Source of the DNA: Rhodosorus marinus
Taxonomy: Eukaryota > Rhodophyta > Stylonematophyceae > Stylonematales > Stylonemataceae
Direction: 5' to 3'
Assembly (NCBI GenBank): GCA_029953675.1
Contig: JAMWBK010000004.1
Span: 1,860,001 to 1,924,000, forward strand
Length of the DNA stretch: 64,000 bases
In this document: positions 1 through 11,333 of the stretch, in pieces
How the letters are laid out: each line of letters starts with the position of its first letter
Position numbering within the stretch: position 1 is the first letter of the stretch
Made by a program: the position numbers and the translations under genes
The notes under the pieces: model-generated
Database searches by the model: none
What the model was told of the DNA's origin: nothing
What the model saw: only the letters and a program-made list of their open reading frames with translations

Positions 1-1811
1 TAGGGCCACCGCTATAAGAGAGAGGTTCTGGTTCCTTTCCGTAGGTCATTCGGCCATCAACGGGGCGGAAGCACTCAGGGAAGCCCGTGACGTCTAGTCG
101 CTTGCAGAAGAGTCTGAAGTTCTGCCCTTCTTCTCTGATGAGCACGCGACACAACGTGTTGTCGCTGCGGAGCAATAGAAGAGCATTTTGATGAGAAGGC
201 ACTTGAAACCGCGTCGCCGACAATATCTCCAGATTCTTGTCTGCCCACGAGAGAAGAATCGGCTGTTCAAGCTTAGCAGAAACCAAACAAAAAAAGGATA
301 GCAGAAGGAGCTAGACCCAAACCGTACACACCTTCATCGTTCTCGACGAAATTTTCCAAGTACAACTGGGAGAACGGTCCTGAACACAAGCGCTCGTGAT
401 GGCTGATCAAGCTTATCCTGTTCCGGTACACAAAAGCAAGCACAACAGCTGTGCGAACAAAGCGGTTCGGCGATCGCTTGAGTACGATGCCATTAATAAA
501 TACAGATTGGCCAGTAGGAGTAGACGGGGAAATAGTTACAAACCTTCAGACACCCCAGGGTCCAAGAACCTCTTGTTCGTCATCGAAACCACCTGCATGT
601 ACCCGGCATCGACGACTCCCGATTGTGTACAAGAAAGCTCGTCCGGTCTATCTGAGCGGGTTTGCAGTATAAACCACTGCTCGAATGAAAGATTCGTAGC
701 GTTCCGCGTGCAAGCGAGCAAGGATAATCCATCGGAGACTACAACGTCGTCGTATCCTGTTGAGTTGACGAGGAAACCGATTACTGAGTGGTTAGGTGCT
801 TAGCCCCATCGTCGCGTCTGAGATTCTCAACGTCCTATGGACTTTCCACTTCCTTCGGGTTGCGGGCAGGTGGTGGATTCGACTGAGTATCTCGGCGTAT
901 TCTCACCTAGCTGTACAATCAAACCTACATCTTTGCAATCAAGTCGCGAGAAACGGGATCCTTGCCTAGGTGGATCGACCTGTGTCTCCGTCACAGTGTA
1001 CAGACCCTGATTGTCTCTCTTGAGAATGCAGACCCAAAACTTGCAATCCTCGGATATCAAAGTAACGATTCGGAAAGTTCCGGGGAGGTTCTGCAAAGCC
1101 ATTAACTTCGAGGGTCTAAGCTGCTTGCCTGGAGACTGCGTAAAAGCGCTTGTACCACCATAACCTGCGCCGGGGGAAACATGGAACAAAACACAACGGG
1201 TACAACAAAAGCCCACACGGATACCGTTAGGAATGCTTTTCGTCTGCTTTCGGCTAGTTGAGTCTACTCTTTGCCATTAGCCTCCGATAAAATGAGTAGA
1301 GCAGCTTACTCATCTTCAAAAGTCGGTATGAGCCAGTAGATTGATTCAAAACGCAGCGCAGGACAACCCAGCCGCCGCCGCGAAAAGTCACGAAAATATC
1401 ATCCGCGGTGCCCAGATACTTGCCGGGGACAACATCGATTGAGATATAGTCTGTACAGCGAATTCTACAGAGCTCTTCAACTCTGCCGTCGTCATTTTCC
1501 GGGTCCAATCCAGGCTGAGACCAAGAACCCTCGTTCAGAAACCTGGCGACGACCAACAACCCTTCATCTGTTATGTACACTGCCTGGGGTTCAGGACTAT
1601 CTACAAACCTTCCACAAACAATATATTCTTTTATCTCAGACGCTTTAAGTTTTCCCCAGGAGCCCAGTCGGGACCATGAACTAGAAGTCCGATCTGGCGG
1701 ACCGTCCCCAATTCCAGCTGGTTCGATATTTGCACCTCTTCCACCATTTCTGGAGTTTGACAACGTCAGCAGTTCTCTTGGATTCCTTGATGCCCATAAA
1801 TCCATGTCCAT
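1..1811 (-). CDS. Unknown multi-exon protein, 3' end beyond the window
   Basis: I do not recognise the product. Five exons join in one open frame: 1811-1310, 1164-907, 783-544, 402-332 and 271 to the window edge, with introns in phases 1, 1, 1 and 0. The acceptor at 1164 (tract CCCCGGCGCAG) and the donors GTAAGC and GTGAGA are good; the donors at 543 (GTTTGT) and 331 (GTGTGT) are weaker. The start is the first ATG of the MDMDLW exon at 1811; an upstream exon cannot be excluded. The protein shows several beta-strand-like segments of similar build (for example AVYITDEGLLVVARF, FRIVTLISEDCKFW, NALLLLRSDNTLCRVLI). This resembles blades of a large beta-propeller protein such as a nucleoporin or a CPSF/DDB1-type protein, but no family motif is decisive. 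The C-terminal part lies left of position 1. Confidence 0.6.
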
Positions 1812-2773
1812 GGTTCATTCAACGGTTCCAAGCGGCGGAACACCGCACCAACCACCACGAAAACAGCAACCGCCGTGGACGCTCAGAATCTCTTGCCTTG
1901 CAAGCTTCTTGAAAGCCGCCGGCGGTTTTCACACTACCCATCCACCCATGGCCGCAAAGGCCTAGAAGAATCATATTTCTTTTAGAGTTTTTTCTGCTCA
2001 GATCCTTTTTGGACAAGCCGATGAACAAGAAAGCAAAAGAGCGATACCAATTTTACTCACCCCCCTCAGCTTGTACTAAGACACGCTTTCGTAAACTCGG
2101 TCCGGAACTGTTCGGAACGAGCTGAGGGTGAAAGATGCGTTCTTGAACAGAGTAAGGATACATCTGGACAGCACCGCGAGATGCTGCCTACCATGCAGGA
2201 GGATCGAGTAGCGTTGAGCCTGAGCGAAGCACGACAGCGGGTACAACAAATTTTTTTTTGGGGTTTGACCGTGAATGGATTGTATGGATTGCATGAATTG
2301 TCTACAGACGAAAGCGCTCTCTCACCACAGTAGCGCTTGAGATTCAGCCATATCGAGAGGGTTGAAGGATCTCATTGAGTGTCCCAGGGAAGGGCTTCTC
2401 CTGGTACGACTGAGGGTTTGCATATTTGATATTGCGCGGAGTTAAATGGAGCTTCTAATCGAAGCAGAGCAGTGTACCGGGCGATGAAAGAAAAGTCCAC
2501 CAGAGAGTCTAGGACCACAAACTTGTATAGTCTGCGGGCGATGTATTGTCATGTTTCGCCCGCCTAGATAAAGACCCCTCACGAACAGAACCTAACTTCA
2601 AAGGATAACTGCAAGAGAACCAGCGCAGAACGGCTTAGCTTCTCACTAAGCAAACTGAACTTAGTCATATCGCACGTTTAGAAACGACAGACCAGAAAAC
2701 CCATACTCCAAGTAGCACAAACCGGCGCTGACTGTTTCATGTAGTTTGCTCACAAGCCAGTTCCAGAAATTTA

Positions 2774-2860
2774 CTGCAAACTCGACATCCAGGTTACTAG
2801 TGTCCGAAGCTCATCAAAGCGCCGAGCAAACTGGCTGTACGACTCTCCCAAGTTCAAACA
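2774..2860 (-). pseudogene. Possible retrotransposon gag scrap
   Basis: Read on the minus strand, this stretch gives GESYSQFARRFDELRTLV, which has the look of the conserved gag helix of LTR retrotransposons (G-E-S-...-RF-..L). Stops flank it closely and no other gag, RT or LTR sequence is seen nearby. It may be chance. Confidence 0.22.
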
Positions 2861-3911
2861 CTAACCTGCACTCGCAGTGCTCTTATCAGGCTCGACGAGC
2901 AAACTGCCGCGGCTCTGCTCCTCAGCTCAATGATCGTCTGAGGTGTGTGCCCACCCCTATCTGTCAATACGTGTTCACCAGCCCCCACCAAGTCTGGCGG
3001 GTACAATAGTACTATTGATCACGATAATTCCAAATACTCATTATTTGGAACCTCTTTCCCAAACTTTGGCTCAAAAATGAATTAATATAATAAATTACGA
3101 TTCATTATGGAAGTATAGACTAAAACATAGCCAAACATCCACGCCGATTCGATGACCAAGCATGAAAGGTCAATACGAAATCTTATTTGTCAAAAAAAAA
3201 ACATAGATCAGGAAATCTCATCGAGCCTCAATAAATTGCACATACTTTACCATGCCTATAAATAACAACCATAACCACCCCCAATCGTCTATTTTATTAC
3301 AATAATCTCGTTTTATTGGATTTCATTGGAAGCCTCCTACCCCTCCCACATCAACGTCCCACATCAAAAATATCATTATACATAATAGTAAAAGCGTTTT
3401 AGCCGTCAGCACCATTGACAGTTAGACGCGACTTTCGCCATGAATTGCCGAAGAAAAAATTATATCCCAAACATCAATTCCTGTCCCAAAAACAAACTAC
3501 TCATAGAGGAAACGTACGAATGTTTTTTTAGGGGGGGGGGAGTACGCAAGCGTTCCAAAATCCAATATCAACTTCAATAACCCCCTATGATAATAACAAA
3601 AATTCTCAAATAATAAATAATACAATTAAAACAATTAGGAATTATGATTTTGTATGAATGGAAAGAGAGGGTTAGCATAATCTTATGTTCTATGTTGTAG
3701 GAGGGGGGAGGTTGATATGAGTTGATATGGTTTTAGATGGATAATGTAGTGTATTTTACTGTCTATGGAATGATATTAACGATGTAATTTGGTGTTCGCA
3801 TGTTGAGAGTGGATCGGCGTCTTCTGGTTTTTTTTTCTCTTGCTGGAAGATGAAGGCCACGTCTAGTCTGGTCGCGTTAGGGCGGACTTACTGCTTCAAT
3901 TAGTGAATTCG

Positions 3912-3957
3912 GCTTTGGGGGGAGGCGAGGGAGGGAGGGAGGGAGGGAGGAGGGGAG
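3912..3957 (+). repeat. GGGA-repeat, G-quadruplex-prone tract
   Basis: A run of GGGAGG/GGGA units lies about 260 bp upstream of the RING gene ATG, on its sense strand. Several G-triplets within 45 bases satisfy the simple G-quadruplex pattern. It could equally be a neutral microsatellite. Confidence 0.6.
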
Positions 3958-4125
3958 ATTTGTATGGGTATGGGAGGGTAGAAGGAGCGGGTTAGCCATT
4001 GGTTAAGATTGTTTTTGAGCAGTGTTGTGAACTTGTGTCTTTTTTTTTTTTTTTGATGGGCTTGTTTGTGTTGTATATAGCTCTGTCGCAGCCTGTTGGA
4101 TGTTGGATGTAAGAACGTGCGATTG

Positions 4126-4172
4126 GTTTGGTGGGTGGGTGGGTGGGTGGGTTGGGGGGGGGGGGAAGGGGA
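4126..4172 (+). repeat. (GGGT)n plus poly-G tract
   Basis: Six GGTGGGT-type units are followed by a run of about 13 G, ending roughly 40 bp before the RING gene start codon on the sense strand. Four or more G-runs make it a G-quadruplex candidate in the 5' leader or core promoter. Confidence 0.65.
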
Positions 4173-4212
4173 GGGAGGTGGTGTTTTCTTCCTTTTGTTC
4201 TAGTTGTAACTT

Positions 4213-5271
4213 ATGGCTGGGATAACTCATCGGAGTAGGATTCCGGTTGTGCCGGAGACTGAGGGAGGAAGGAGTCCCGAGGAAGACAGTGTTCCTGGAC
4301 CGGGACCTGGGCCTGGACCGGGAAGGGTTGGACCTGTGGAGGGCTCTGGAGGAGTTGACAGGAGGGAAGTAGGAGTTTCTAGGACCGTGCATGTGGTGAA
4401 TTTAAGGGGAAGAGTTGTTTTGGGAATGCTTTTGGGGTTCTTTGGGACTCTGGCGGTCGTTGGTTTGCTGGTTAATGGATATCGGTCATCTGTGCCTTAT
4501 GCTTCGTTCCTCGCGTTTTTCACACTTGCTTTGTTAACGAAATTGATCATTGGCGATCAGTCCCAGACCCATCGGAGGAATGGATATGTGCAGAGGCGCT
4601 ATATTGGAGGAATGGGAGGAGGCGGCAGACTAGTTGGTACAGAGAGGGTTCAGTATAGCCGCTTGAATCAGCGCCTTTCCCTTGTGGACCGCGACTTTGC
4701 GCCCGGAGATTATGACTTACTACTTGAGCTGGACAACAATAGCCAAAGATTTAGGACATTCCTTGAAGGAGCGTCAAAGGTGCGACCTGTTATCGCTTAA
4801 GACAGTAATCGAAACCCATTCTGAAAGTCTCCAAAATGTTCCATGATTTAGGATGTGGTTGACCGGTTGCCAAGCTACATATTTAAGCCCGAGCCGAACT
4901 CCCCTCCAAAGAGCTCAAATTCTTCGGCTGGTGATGTCAGCGTAACAAAAACAGGCTGCACAATCTGCTTGGAGGAGTTTTCCGCAGATCAGAATATTCG
5001 AATTCTTCCTTGTTTGCACCAATTTCACGTGGATTGCGTGGGTAAGGCTTCCGACCTTGATATTGGGTTGTTATGCAGTGTCATATTGTCCGGACGCAGC
5101 TCATCTTCTTGTTAATCTTTTTTCTCTTTGATTTTCAATCAATCAACAGACCGTTGGTTGTATCAACGTGCCAAATGCCCGGTGTGCAAGTTTATGATCG
5201 TTGACGTGGAAGAGGCCATACCGTCCTGGACGGAGACACAAACTGTATACGAGAATCCGAGGGAATGCTAA
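4213..5271 (+). CDS. Two-TM RING-H2 E3 ubiquitin ligase
   Basis: Exons 4213-4779, 4852-5041 and 5150-5271 give 292 aa. The N-terminal third is low complexity, with a PGPGPGPGPG stretch near residues 35-44. Two hydrophobic segments follow (VVLGMLLGFFGTLAVVGLLV and the stretch starting VPYASFLAFF), so the protein is probably a membrane E3 ligase. The C-terminal domain is a canonical RING-H2: CTIC, 14 residues, CLHQFHVDC, then CPVC, giving C-x2-C-x14-C-x-H-x2-H-x2-C-x10-C-x2-C. The zinc site is split by intron 2, whose donor GTAAGG follows the phase-1 G; the joined codon GAC gives the DRW that usually follows the H2 motif. Substrate and membrane are unknown. The ATG at 4213 is the first in frame. 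Confidence 0.85.
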
Positions 5272-5842
5272 CTCTGTAGACATGTTCGGCGTCTATCTTA
5301 CTACCCGCCGCTAGTCGTCAATTAGCTCTTGCACATATGTAACGGATGGCGGAATGCTTGGGTTGGAATTACATCGCGCGGCCCGGCTCAATACCTTTAC
5401 AGGGTGGCCTGACTGACCCTGGAACTGATTTGCTAGACTTCGAACCCTATGTATCCAAGCACACAACAACTGGCGTGTCGAATGGCGAACTGATCTGCCA
5501 GTGGATTTGTTTGCTTGGGTAGGTAACTCCAGAAAGTTCCCTGCTCAGTGGGCATGTTAGACGCTAACACCGTATTTCTGCAAGCGCCACTGCTTGAACC
5601 ACTGTAAACTGTATTGTTACTACGAGATTGACCCAACCCAGGTTCTCTCCAGCAACTGTTTGCAAGCAGAAATCGACGCCGATCAGGACCTTGCCTCAGA
5701 AAACTAGTGCATTCCTTGCTGGTACTGCTTGAGCATCAGGAGGACTGATGTACATTAGGCCAAATCGCCTCTATAGGACATAATTAATTTATTTTCGGCT
5801 CGTACTTCCAAAAAGCTTTCCCATCTCTGCGGTAGCACGGCC
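5272..5842. other. Convergent intergenic gap
   Basis: This stretch separates the 3' ends of the RING gene (+) and the kinesin gene (-). It should hold both 3' UTRs and poly(A) sites. I see no coding signal. Confidence 0.5.
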
Positions 5843-8800
5843 TCAGTACTGTCGACTTCTGGTTGTAGGAATGGCGCAAGGTTTCCTGAGCGAGCTAATG
5901 CTCATTCTGCTGCCGACTGATCGCACCGAACCTTTGTCACTCTCATCGTCCGCACAGTTCTGAGCAACAGATTTCGACGATGAAATCGTAGGTCTGGTTA
6001 ATCGTTCCAATCCCGAAATATTGATTTGCTGAGATGACCTTCTCCCTACTGGAGTTCCTTGACGGACTGACGACCGGTTAGCCAAACTGCTCAGTTTCTC
6101 CTGGTACAAATCTTCAGAACCCAAACCCCTACCGAACTGCTTCTGCACAACGTCACACGTGGGAACCGGTTGTTAGTTTCACGGGGGTAAGGACCAGCAA
6201 AAGAAAGCTGAGCGGTCTAACTGCTTACCGAAGCATGGCGCGGCCTTGGAATCGAAGACTTCGTCATAGCGTAGTTGGCGGTCATCACCGACGATGGGCG
6301 CGTTGACTTTGGCGGAGGAAGTTGAGGCTGCTCATCATTATCCACTCGATTCAGCTCCGCAAGGATGGATCTCGTTGGTTGGTGGAGGGGGGGACTTTGG
6401 CGGGTACTAGAAGAGTCGTTTCTGCCGCCTACTGCTTGCTCTGACATCGCTGCTCGTTCGAGTATTTCGATGCGCTTGTTCGCCTCGTTCAGCTGCTTCT
6501 GAAGCTTTGCATTCTGATCGGAGTACCTGGCGACGTCCTCACCCGCTTTTTCCGATTCTCTAAGTTGCCTAGTGAGAATATGAACCTCTTCCTCCAGGCC
6601 TTGCTGAATTTTCTGCGCCTTGAATTCAGCTTTGCTGGAAGCCTGTGCAGTCTGAGAGTTCGCAAGTTGGAGTTGCTGCTCCAGTTTCGCGCTGTGATTC
6701 AAAATAGCCTGCTTCTCCTTCGTCAATTCGGCTAACTGTGTAAGCATCTTCCTTGATTTCGAAGAATCAAGATTCTGTCGAGCAGCTCCGAGCTCAGCTT
6801 TCGAAACGCGGGAGGCAAAGTTGAGACTTGAGAGCGTTTCAGAGCCATCGCTATCGGATGGACTGATGTTTACGAACATAAGCGTCTTCGCATCTCCCCC
6901 GAGCGCCGGCTGCAACAAGTAGGTTAACTTCGAATTCCGGAACGGGATGTGAGAATTATTCGACAGTATCGACGAGAAGACATCTCCAAGAGCGGAAAGT
7001 GACTTGTTAATGTGCTGGGCCTCTTTGAGACGATCCCCCGTGGCGTTTGTTCTCGACAACCGTTCAGATCCGGCCAGATCAACCTAAATTGTCAGTTCCA
7101 GAACACATCACAGCGTACGGAGAAGGCAGGACGGTACTTGAGTTCGGGATGATGTGGATAGTCCTCCAATGAGCAGATTCTGCTTCCAGTGCTATTGAAT
7201 TTGACTCACCATGTACATTTTTGCTTCAACTCGATCCCCATTCAACAAGTTCGTTCTCGTCACGTTGATGATTACGACGAGATGGCTTCGACTCGAATGT
7301 TCGTTCATGCATGTAGCTCCTGAAGACCTGTTCCGGGAACCAATCGCCATGACCTCCCAGACCTCATTTACGCTGTGGACTTCAATGCACCTCAAATTTG
7401 ACACGAAATTCTCGTTGGAGCCTTTCTTGATCTCCAGCTTGGGTCCGCTCGTGTTCAACAAGTCGTGCAGATTTTCATTGTATATTTCCAGCATCGATAT
7501 TGAAATAGATGTTTCAAACCGATCGGAGGCCTCTCGTGACGTCTGAAACAGTTCCTCCAGTGCTCGATGGTTGATTCCCATCTGCCCTCTCTCTCCGTTC
7601 ATGGTGTAGGTCTTCCCAGACCCCGTTTGTCCGTACGCGAAGATGCAGACGTTGTATCCATCCAATACCGAAGTAACAAGCGGTGAGATGTCGTCATAGA
7701 CAGCCTCTTGACTGTCCTCAGGACCGTAGACTCGATCGAACTCGTAGGTCTTTCCACCATCGATGGTGATAACTTGCGGCACACTTCCGTCTGATCTCTT
7801 CATGGTATCTTCTCGATCAGGAAAATCAACAATACAGGACTCAAAGGAATCTCTCGGTGGTCTGCAGCGACAGAATACACGGACATTCCCCCGCAGCTCC
7901 TGCAGCTGATTGAAAAGCTTTCTTCTCTGCTGAAGCTCAGTCCACCACTTCTCCCGGGCGTCTTCCAGTTGCTTTTCAAGCGCGTCCATCTTCTCGCGTA
8001 TTTTTATATCAAGCTCCGGCGTGGTCATGGTAAGCTCCTGGCTGAGGCCGTCAGGGGAGCAGGTCTTCTCATCAAAACTTTCGTCGAGGTGATGTTCCAT
8101 CTCTGCCGACAGTGACAATCCGTCATCCCCATCGCTCGCCGCCAAGCCCTTCCTAGGATCCGGCGTCTTCAGAACAGCGGGCGCTTGCTCCACGTTAACC
8201 TCCTCCTCTCCATAGGTTCCGCTCCGACGCTTCAGCTCGGATTCAAATACAATCTCTCTACTCTGCTCATCCACGAGGAGATATCTGTAATCCGAAAGGG
8301 CCGTATTCGTCGTTAAGAACTCCAGATACCAGTCACCAGTAAACCCTTTAACCTCGTCGACTACTCTTGACATCCGTAAGGCCCGCTCCGTGTTCCATTC
8401 GCCGAGAGGTTCACTAGCTCCACTGAAGTATATTGTCTGAGCACTGCTGCTGAAAAAGTGGTGCCTGAAGCTGAATCTTTTTATGGGATGGTCTACCACT
8501 TGACGATCAAATACTCTTTCGGCAAAGTGCTGGTCCCTTAGGTACTTCATGGATTCCTCTCCGTGGCATATTTGTGGAGAAGGAAACAATCGAGCTTCGT
8601 TCTTTGACTGCCAATCGAGGTTTGCACTGTCAGGAAAGAGCCACCCTCTTTGGAGGTCTCGATTCTCGACAAAGGCTTTCTTGACTTGCATGGAACAGTT
8701 CCCAAGGTCTGCACCATGTCTGAGGAAGAAACTGATCACGTTTCCAGTTGGCATGTCAGATATTTCAAAAACGAATACTCCATTACTGGTGAAGTTGCAG

Positions 8801-9033
8801 TCCTTGACCCTGGTCAAAAACGTCGACCCTCTGTCTCCAACTAGCTGAACGTAGACGTGTACTTCCTTGCCATGCCACGCCACATCTCCCGTTTTCACTG
8901 TTATTCGATAAGCTTGCTTTCGGTTGCGGGGTTTTAGCGACGCTTTCAGCGAGGAAGACGTCGATGCAGATGAAAAAGAAAACGATTCCCTCGTCATAAT
9001 AGGAGTAAAAACCTCAGCCATCTGTCCAGTCAT
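5843..9033 (-). CDS. Kinesin-14 motor with N-terminal PLAT and CBM20-like domains
   Basis: Exons 9033-7210, 7083-6229 and 6142-5843 encode 992 aa. Domain order: a Ser-rich N-terminus; a PLAT/LH2-like domain at about 41-140 ([28 protein letters not shown]); a CBM20-like starch-binding module at about 187-268 ([38 protein letters not shown]); a short coiled coil at about 338-378; then a kinesin motor. The neck [17 protein letters not shown] is of kinesin-14 type (motor C-terminal to its neck, normally minus-end directed). Motor motifs are complete: [16 protein letters not shown] and DLAGSE, the last restored across intron 1. The motor is followed by ELGAARQN, a coiled coil and a basic Ser-rich tail. 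In the CBM20 part the usual terminal W-E is F-E. Microtubule motor activity is firm; binding to starch or glycogen granules is inferred. The start is the first ATG in the frame. Confidence 0.9.
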
Positions 9034-9982
9034 CTTGAGCTCTATCCGTGAACCCCCCACCCCAATCACCGCCACGTCCACAACTGAGTCAGAACAGACA
9101 AGAACCACCCGTGGTCTAATCTCTGGTTTCTCAATCTACGCCAAGTTCCATTTCCACAAAGTTTCGATTTCTCTTCCTGTTCAATCCCTTCAAGATCAAA
9201 GAGAAGGGATCCTACATGAGCATAAAGATGCAGACAATTGACTTGCAAACTATCACCACCACCATTCAGCAATAGAAACCCTATTGCCGCCCATGACGAA
9301 TGAAAAATGGAAGAAAAGGATCAACGCGGTATCCTGCGAAATCTCGAGTCTTAATTTTCATAATAATTTTAGTATTTTCGGGTATGCTTCAGGGTGAAAA
9401 TCGTTCTCGGCGTTAAGATTTTGAATATTTAAATTTGATCGGGTTTGAAATTTTTCGAGCAAAAAGGCTTAGCGGGGGTTTCGATAGGAGAGGACTTGAG
9501 GCTTTTGCTCGCAACGCGAAAGTAGAGGCTTTCGAATTATCTGTCACGGTTTTGAGTGGTTTGATTGTTCATTTTGATGGACTATATACTTCTGCGCAGG
9601 TGTATTTATGTTGCGAAGATGATCGAAGTTGTGCTCAGTTGATAGGGGCCATTCAGTGTCAGGATCGCCAGTGCTATCTTCCGGGTAGTCCAACGAACAC
9701 GGTACGTCCTTCCTTCTGTGGTATCGACAGATTTATAGTTAGCAACTCGCCGACTTGTGTAGTGGTGAGCGGCAATGCTGCGATGATGCCGCTCCTGAGG
9801 AGAAATGTAAACGTTTGGACGCGTATGTCCCTTAGGCGTATGCCACGATCGCACTTCCCATGCGCATCTTCTCGTCAGCAAGAGGTACGGTGTCGCGCAG
9901 TCAGGGAAGGGCAATCAGGCAGCCTGATTGGGAGAAGCATTAGCCCACGTCTCCCGAATCCCTTCGCCCTCGAACCGAGAAA
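9034..9982. other. Kinesin 5' flank and unassigned DNA
   Basis: The first 250 bases are the kinesin 5' flank. The rest, up to the gypsy remnant, contains an open stretch on the + strand (9435-10061) that resembles no protein I know and is probably decayed retroelement DNA. Confidence 0.4.
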
Positions 9983-10575
9983 TTGTCAATTGAACAAAGC
10001 TGCGATGGTCTCCGAAGCTCAAAGGCTTCGAAAAAATGTGAGTTCGGGGTGCCTTCGGTAAATTATTTAGGACGCATACTGCAGAATGGTACTCGGAGAC
10101 CGGATCCTGAAAAGGTAGAAGCTACCGCTCGATGGAAACTGCCAACAAGCCCGACGGAGGTGAAGAGTTTTCTGGGTTTCTGCAACTTCGTTCGTGAGTG
10201 CATTGCTGACCAGTCTCGAGATGCGGTCTCTTTTGACCTAGCTAACAAAGCTTGGGAAGTGGCCATGGACCCCAGGTGGGCAAGGCAGCTTTTGATCGGC
10301 TGAAAGCTGCCGTCACTGAACTGTACCTGCCAGACCTTGGGCTCTCGTTTGTGGTCACCAGCGATGCCAGCATAGCGAGTGCGAGCTGTTTTCTAGAAGA
10401 AGCGCAGAGGTCAGGAGGTACCGGTCGAGTTTTTCTCCAGGAAGTTTCACGACACTGGTACATCCTATACCTCCCCGGTTTAGTCGCGGTCGTCGTCTTA
10501 GCGGTCGCTCATTGGCACGTGTACCTGGAGGGGCGGAACTTCTTGGTGCGGACCCCCCCGATCACCATCCGGTAA
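9983..10575 (+). mobile_element. Degenerate Ty3/gypsy retrotransposon fragment (RT thumb to RNase H)
   Basis: One frame gives the RT connection typical of Ty3/gypsy pol: SKKCEFGVPSVNYLG, then PDPEKVEATARW, then PTSPTEVKSFLGFCNFVREC. Near 10270-10280 the similarity moves to another frame (FDRLKAAVTELYLPDLG, then VVTSDAS, the start of the RNase H region, then HWHVYLEGRNFLVRT), so at least one frameshift has occurred. The catalytic RT motif (YxDD), integrase and LTRs are not visible. This is a truncated, dead copy. Confidence 0.8.
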
Positions 10576-11333
10576 CGTTCTCACCGGCCCAACTGGGTCT
10601 GCCGTCGTGTCAGCTATATTCGCAGCGGACTTCACATGTTGAAAAAAATCAAAGCAAGAGAATCTAAAAGCTTCTTGGAAAGGAATGTGATTGATGAAAT
10701 TGTCCAGACTACACTTCAACGAGGCGGCAGGGTTCTCGGTTGCCTACTTGGTCCTGTTGCTGACTTTTGAAAACCTCAATCGTAGAGTTCACTGAAGAGC
10801 GCTTGTTCACGTTGTATCTTCAGTAGAGGCGCACCAGGAGGTTGCGGTGCTAGCACTAACGACTGCTGCGGCGTAAGATCCGACAGCAGCGATTGCATTT
10901 CTATAAGTAACAACAACAACAACAATTTTGTACCTGCCGGTCACAGACTAGCCTTGGGGGTTCGGATAGAATGATTCGATGGAACGGATGAAGCCATAAG
11001 TATCATGCGACCATGCACAGTCACCCCGGCTCGTACATTTCCGCAGTTATTTGATGTTTAAGTCAGGCAGCTCAAAATTGGTGGAACTCGTTGGCGCGGA
11101 TTCCAGGGTACAATCCAATCTCGCGACTCGGCAATGCTCGAAAGTTGTAATATACACGTGCTGTGTGGACCACTTTAGCTGAATATATTGCCCTCAGAAG
11201 ATCAGAAGCAAACATATACACAATAGCACTGCGATCGCGACAGGATATGCTAAGCATCTTATGCTATTTGATTCCCTCAAAATCTCTTAAAGCGTAAATA
11301 CAGCTTTCCAGTTAGCGTCTAGTTAAGAATGAG
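10576..11333. other. Unassigned DNA downstream of the gypsy remnant
   Basis: No gene is seen. A short (CAA)n run lies at about 10908-10925. Some of this may be further decayed retroelement sequence. The right end is the 3' flank of PWP1. Confidence 0.4.

Larger units (their letters stand above)
1812..4212. other. Intergenic region, AT-rich with G-rich promoter-side tracts
   Basis: No convincing gene is seen in these 2.4 kb apart from a possible retroelement scrap near 2774-2860. From about 3010 to 3800 the DNA is AT-rich with short homopolymers, including a run of ten G near 3530. From 3900 to 4190, just ahead of the RING gene, the + strand turns G-rich with GGGA and GGGT repeats. The region should hold the promoter of the RING gene and the 5' side of the minus-strand gene at 1-1811. 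Confidence 0.5.

Noticed and set aside
2746-3009. 87-aa + strand open frame
   Set aside because: No motif; the minus strand over the same bases reads better as a gag-like scrap.
9034-9108. Extended N-terminus of the kinesin from a GTG codon
   Set aside because: The only upstream start is GTG; the first ATG in frame is at 9033 and this is a eukaryotic gene.
9435-10061. 208-aa + strand open frame
   Set aside because: No family resemblance or consistent codon character; it overlaps the start of the gypsy remnant in another frame.
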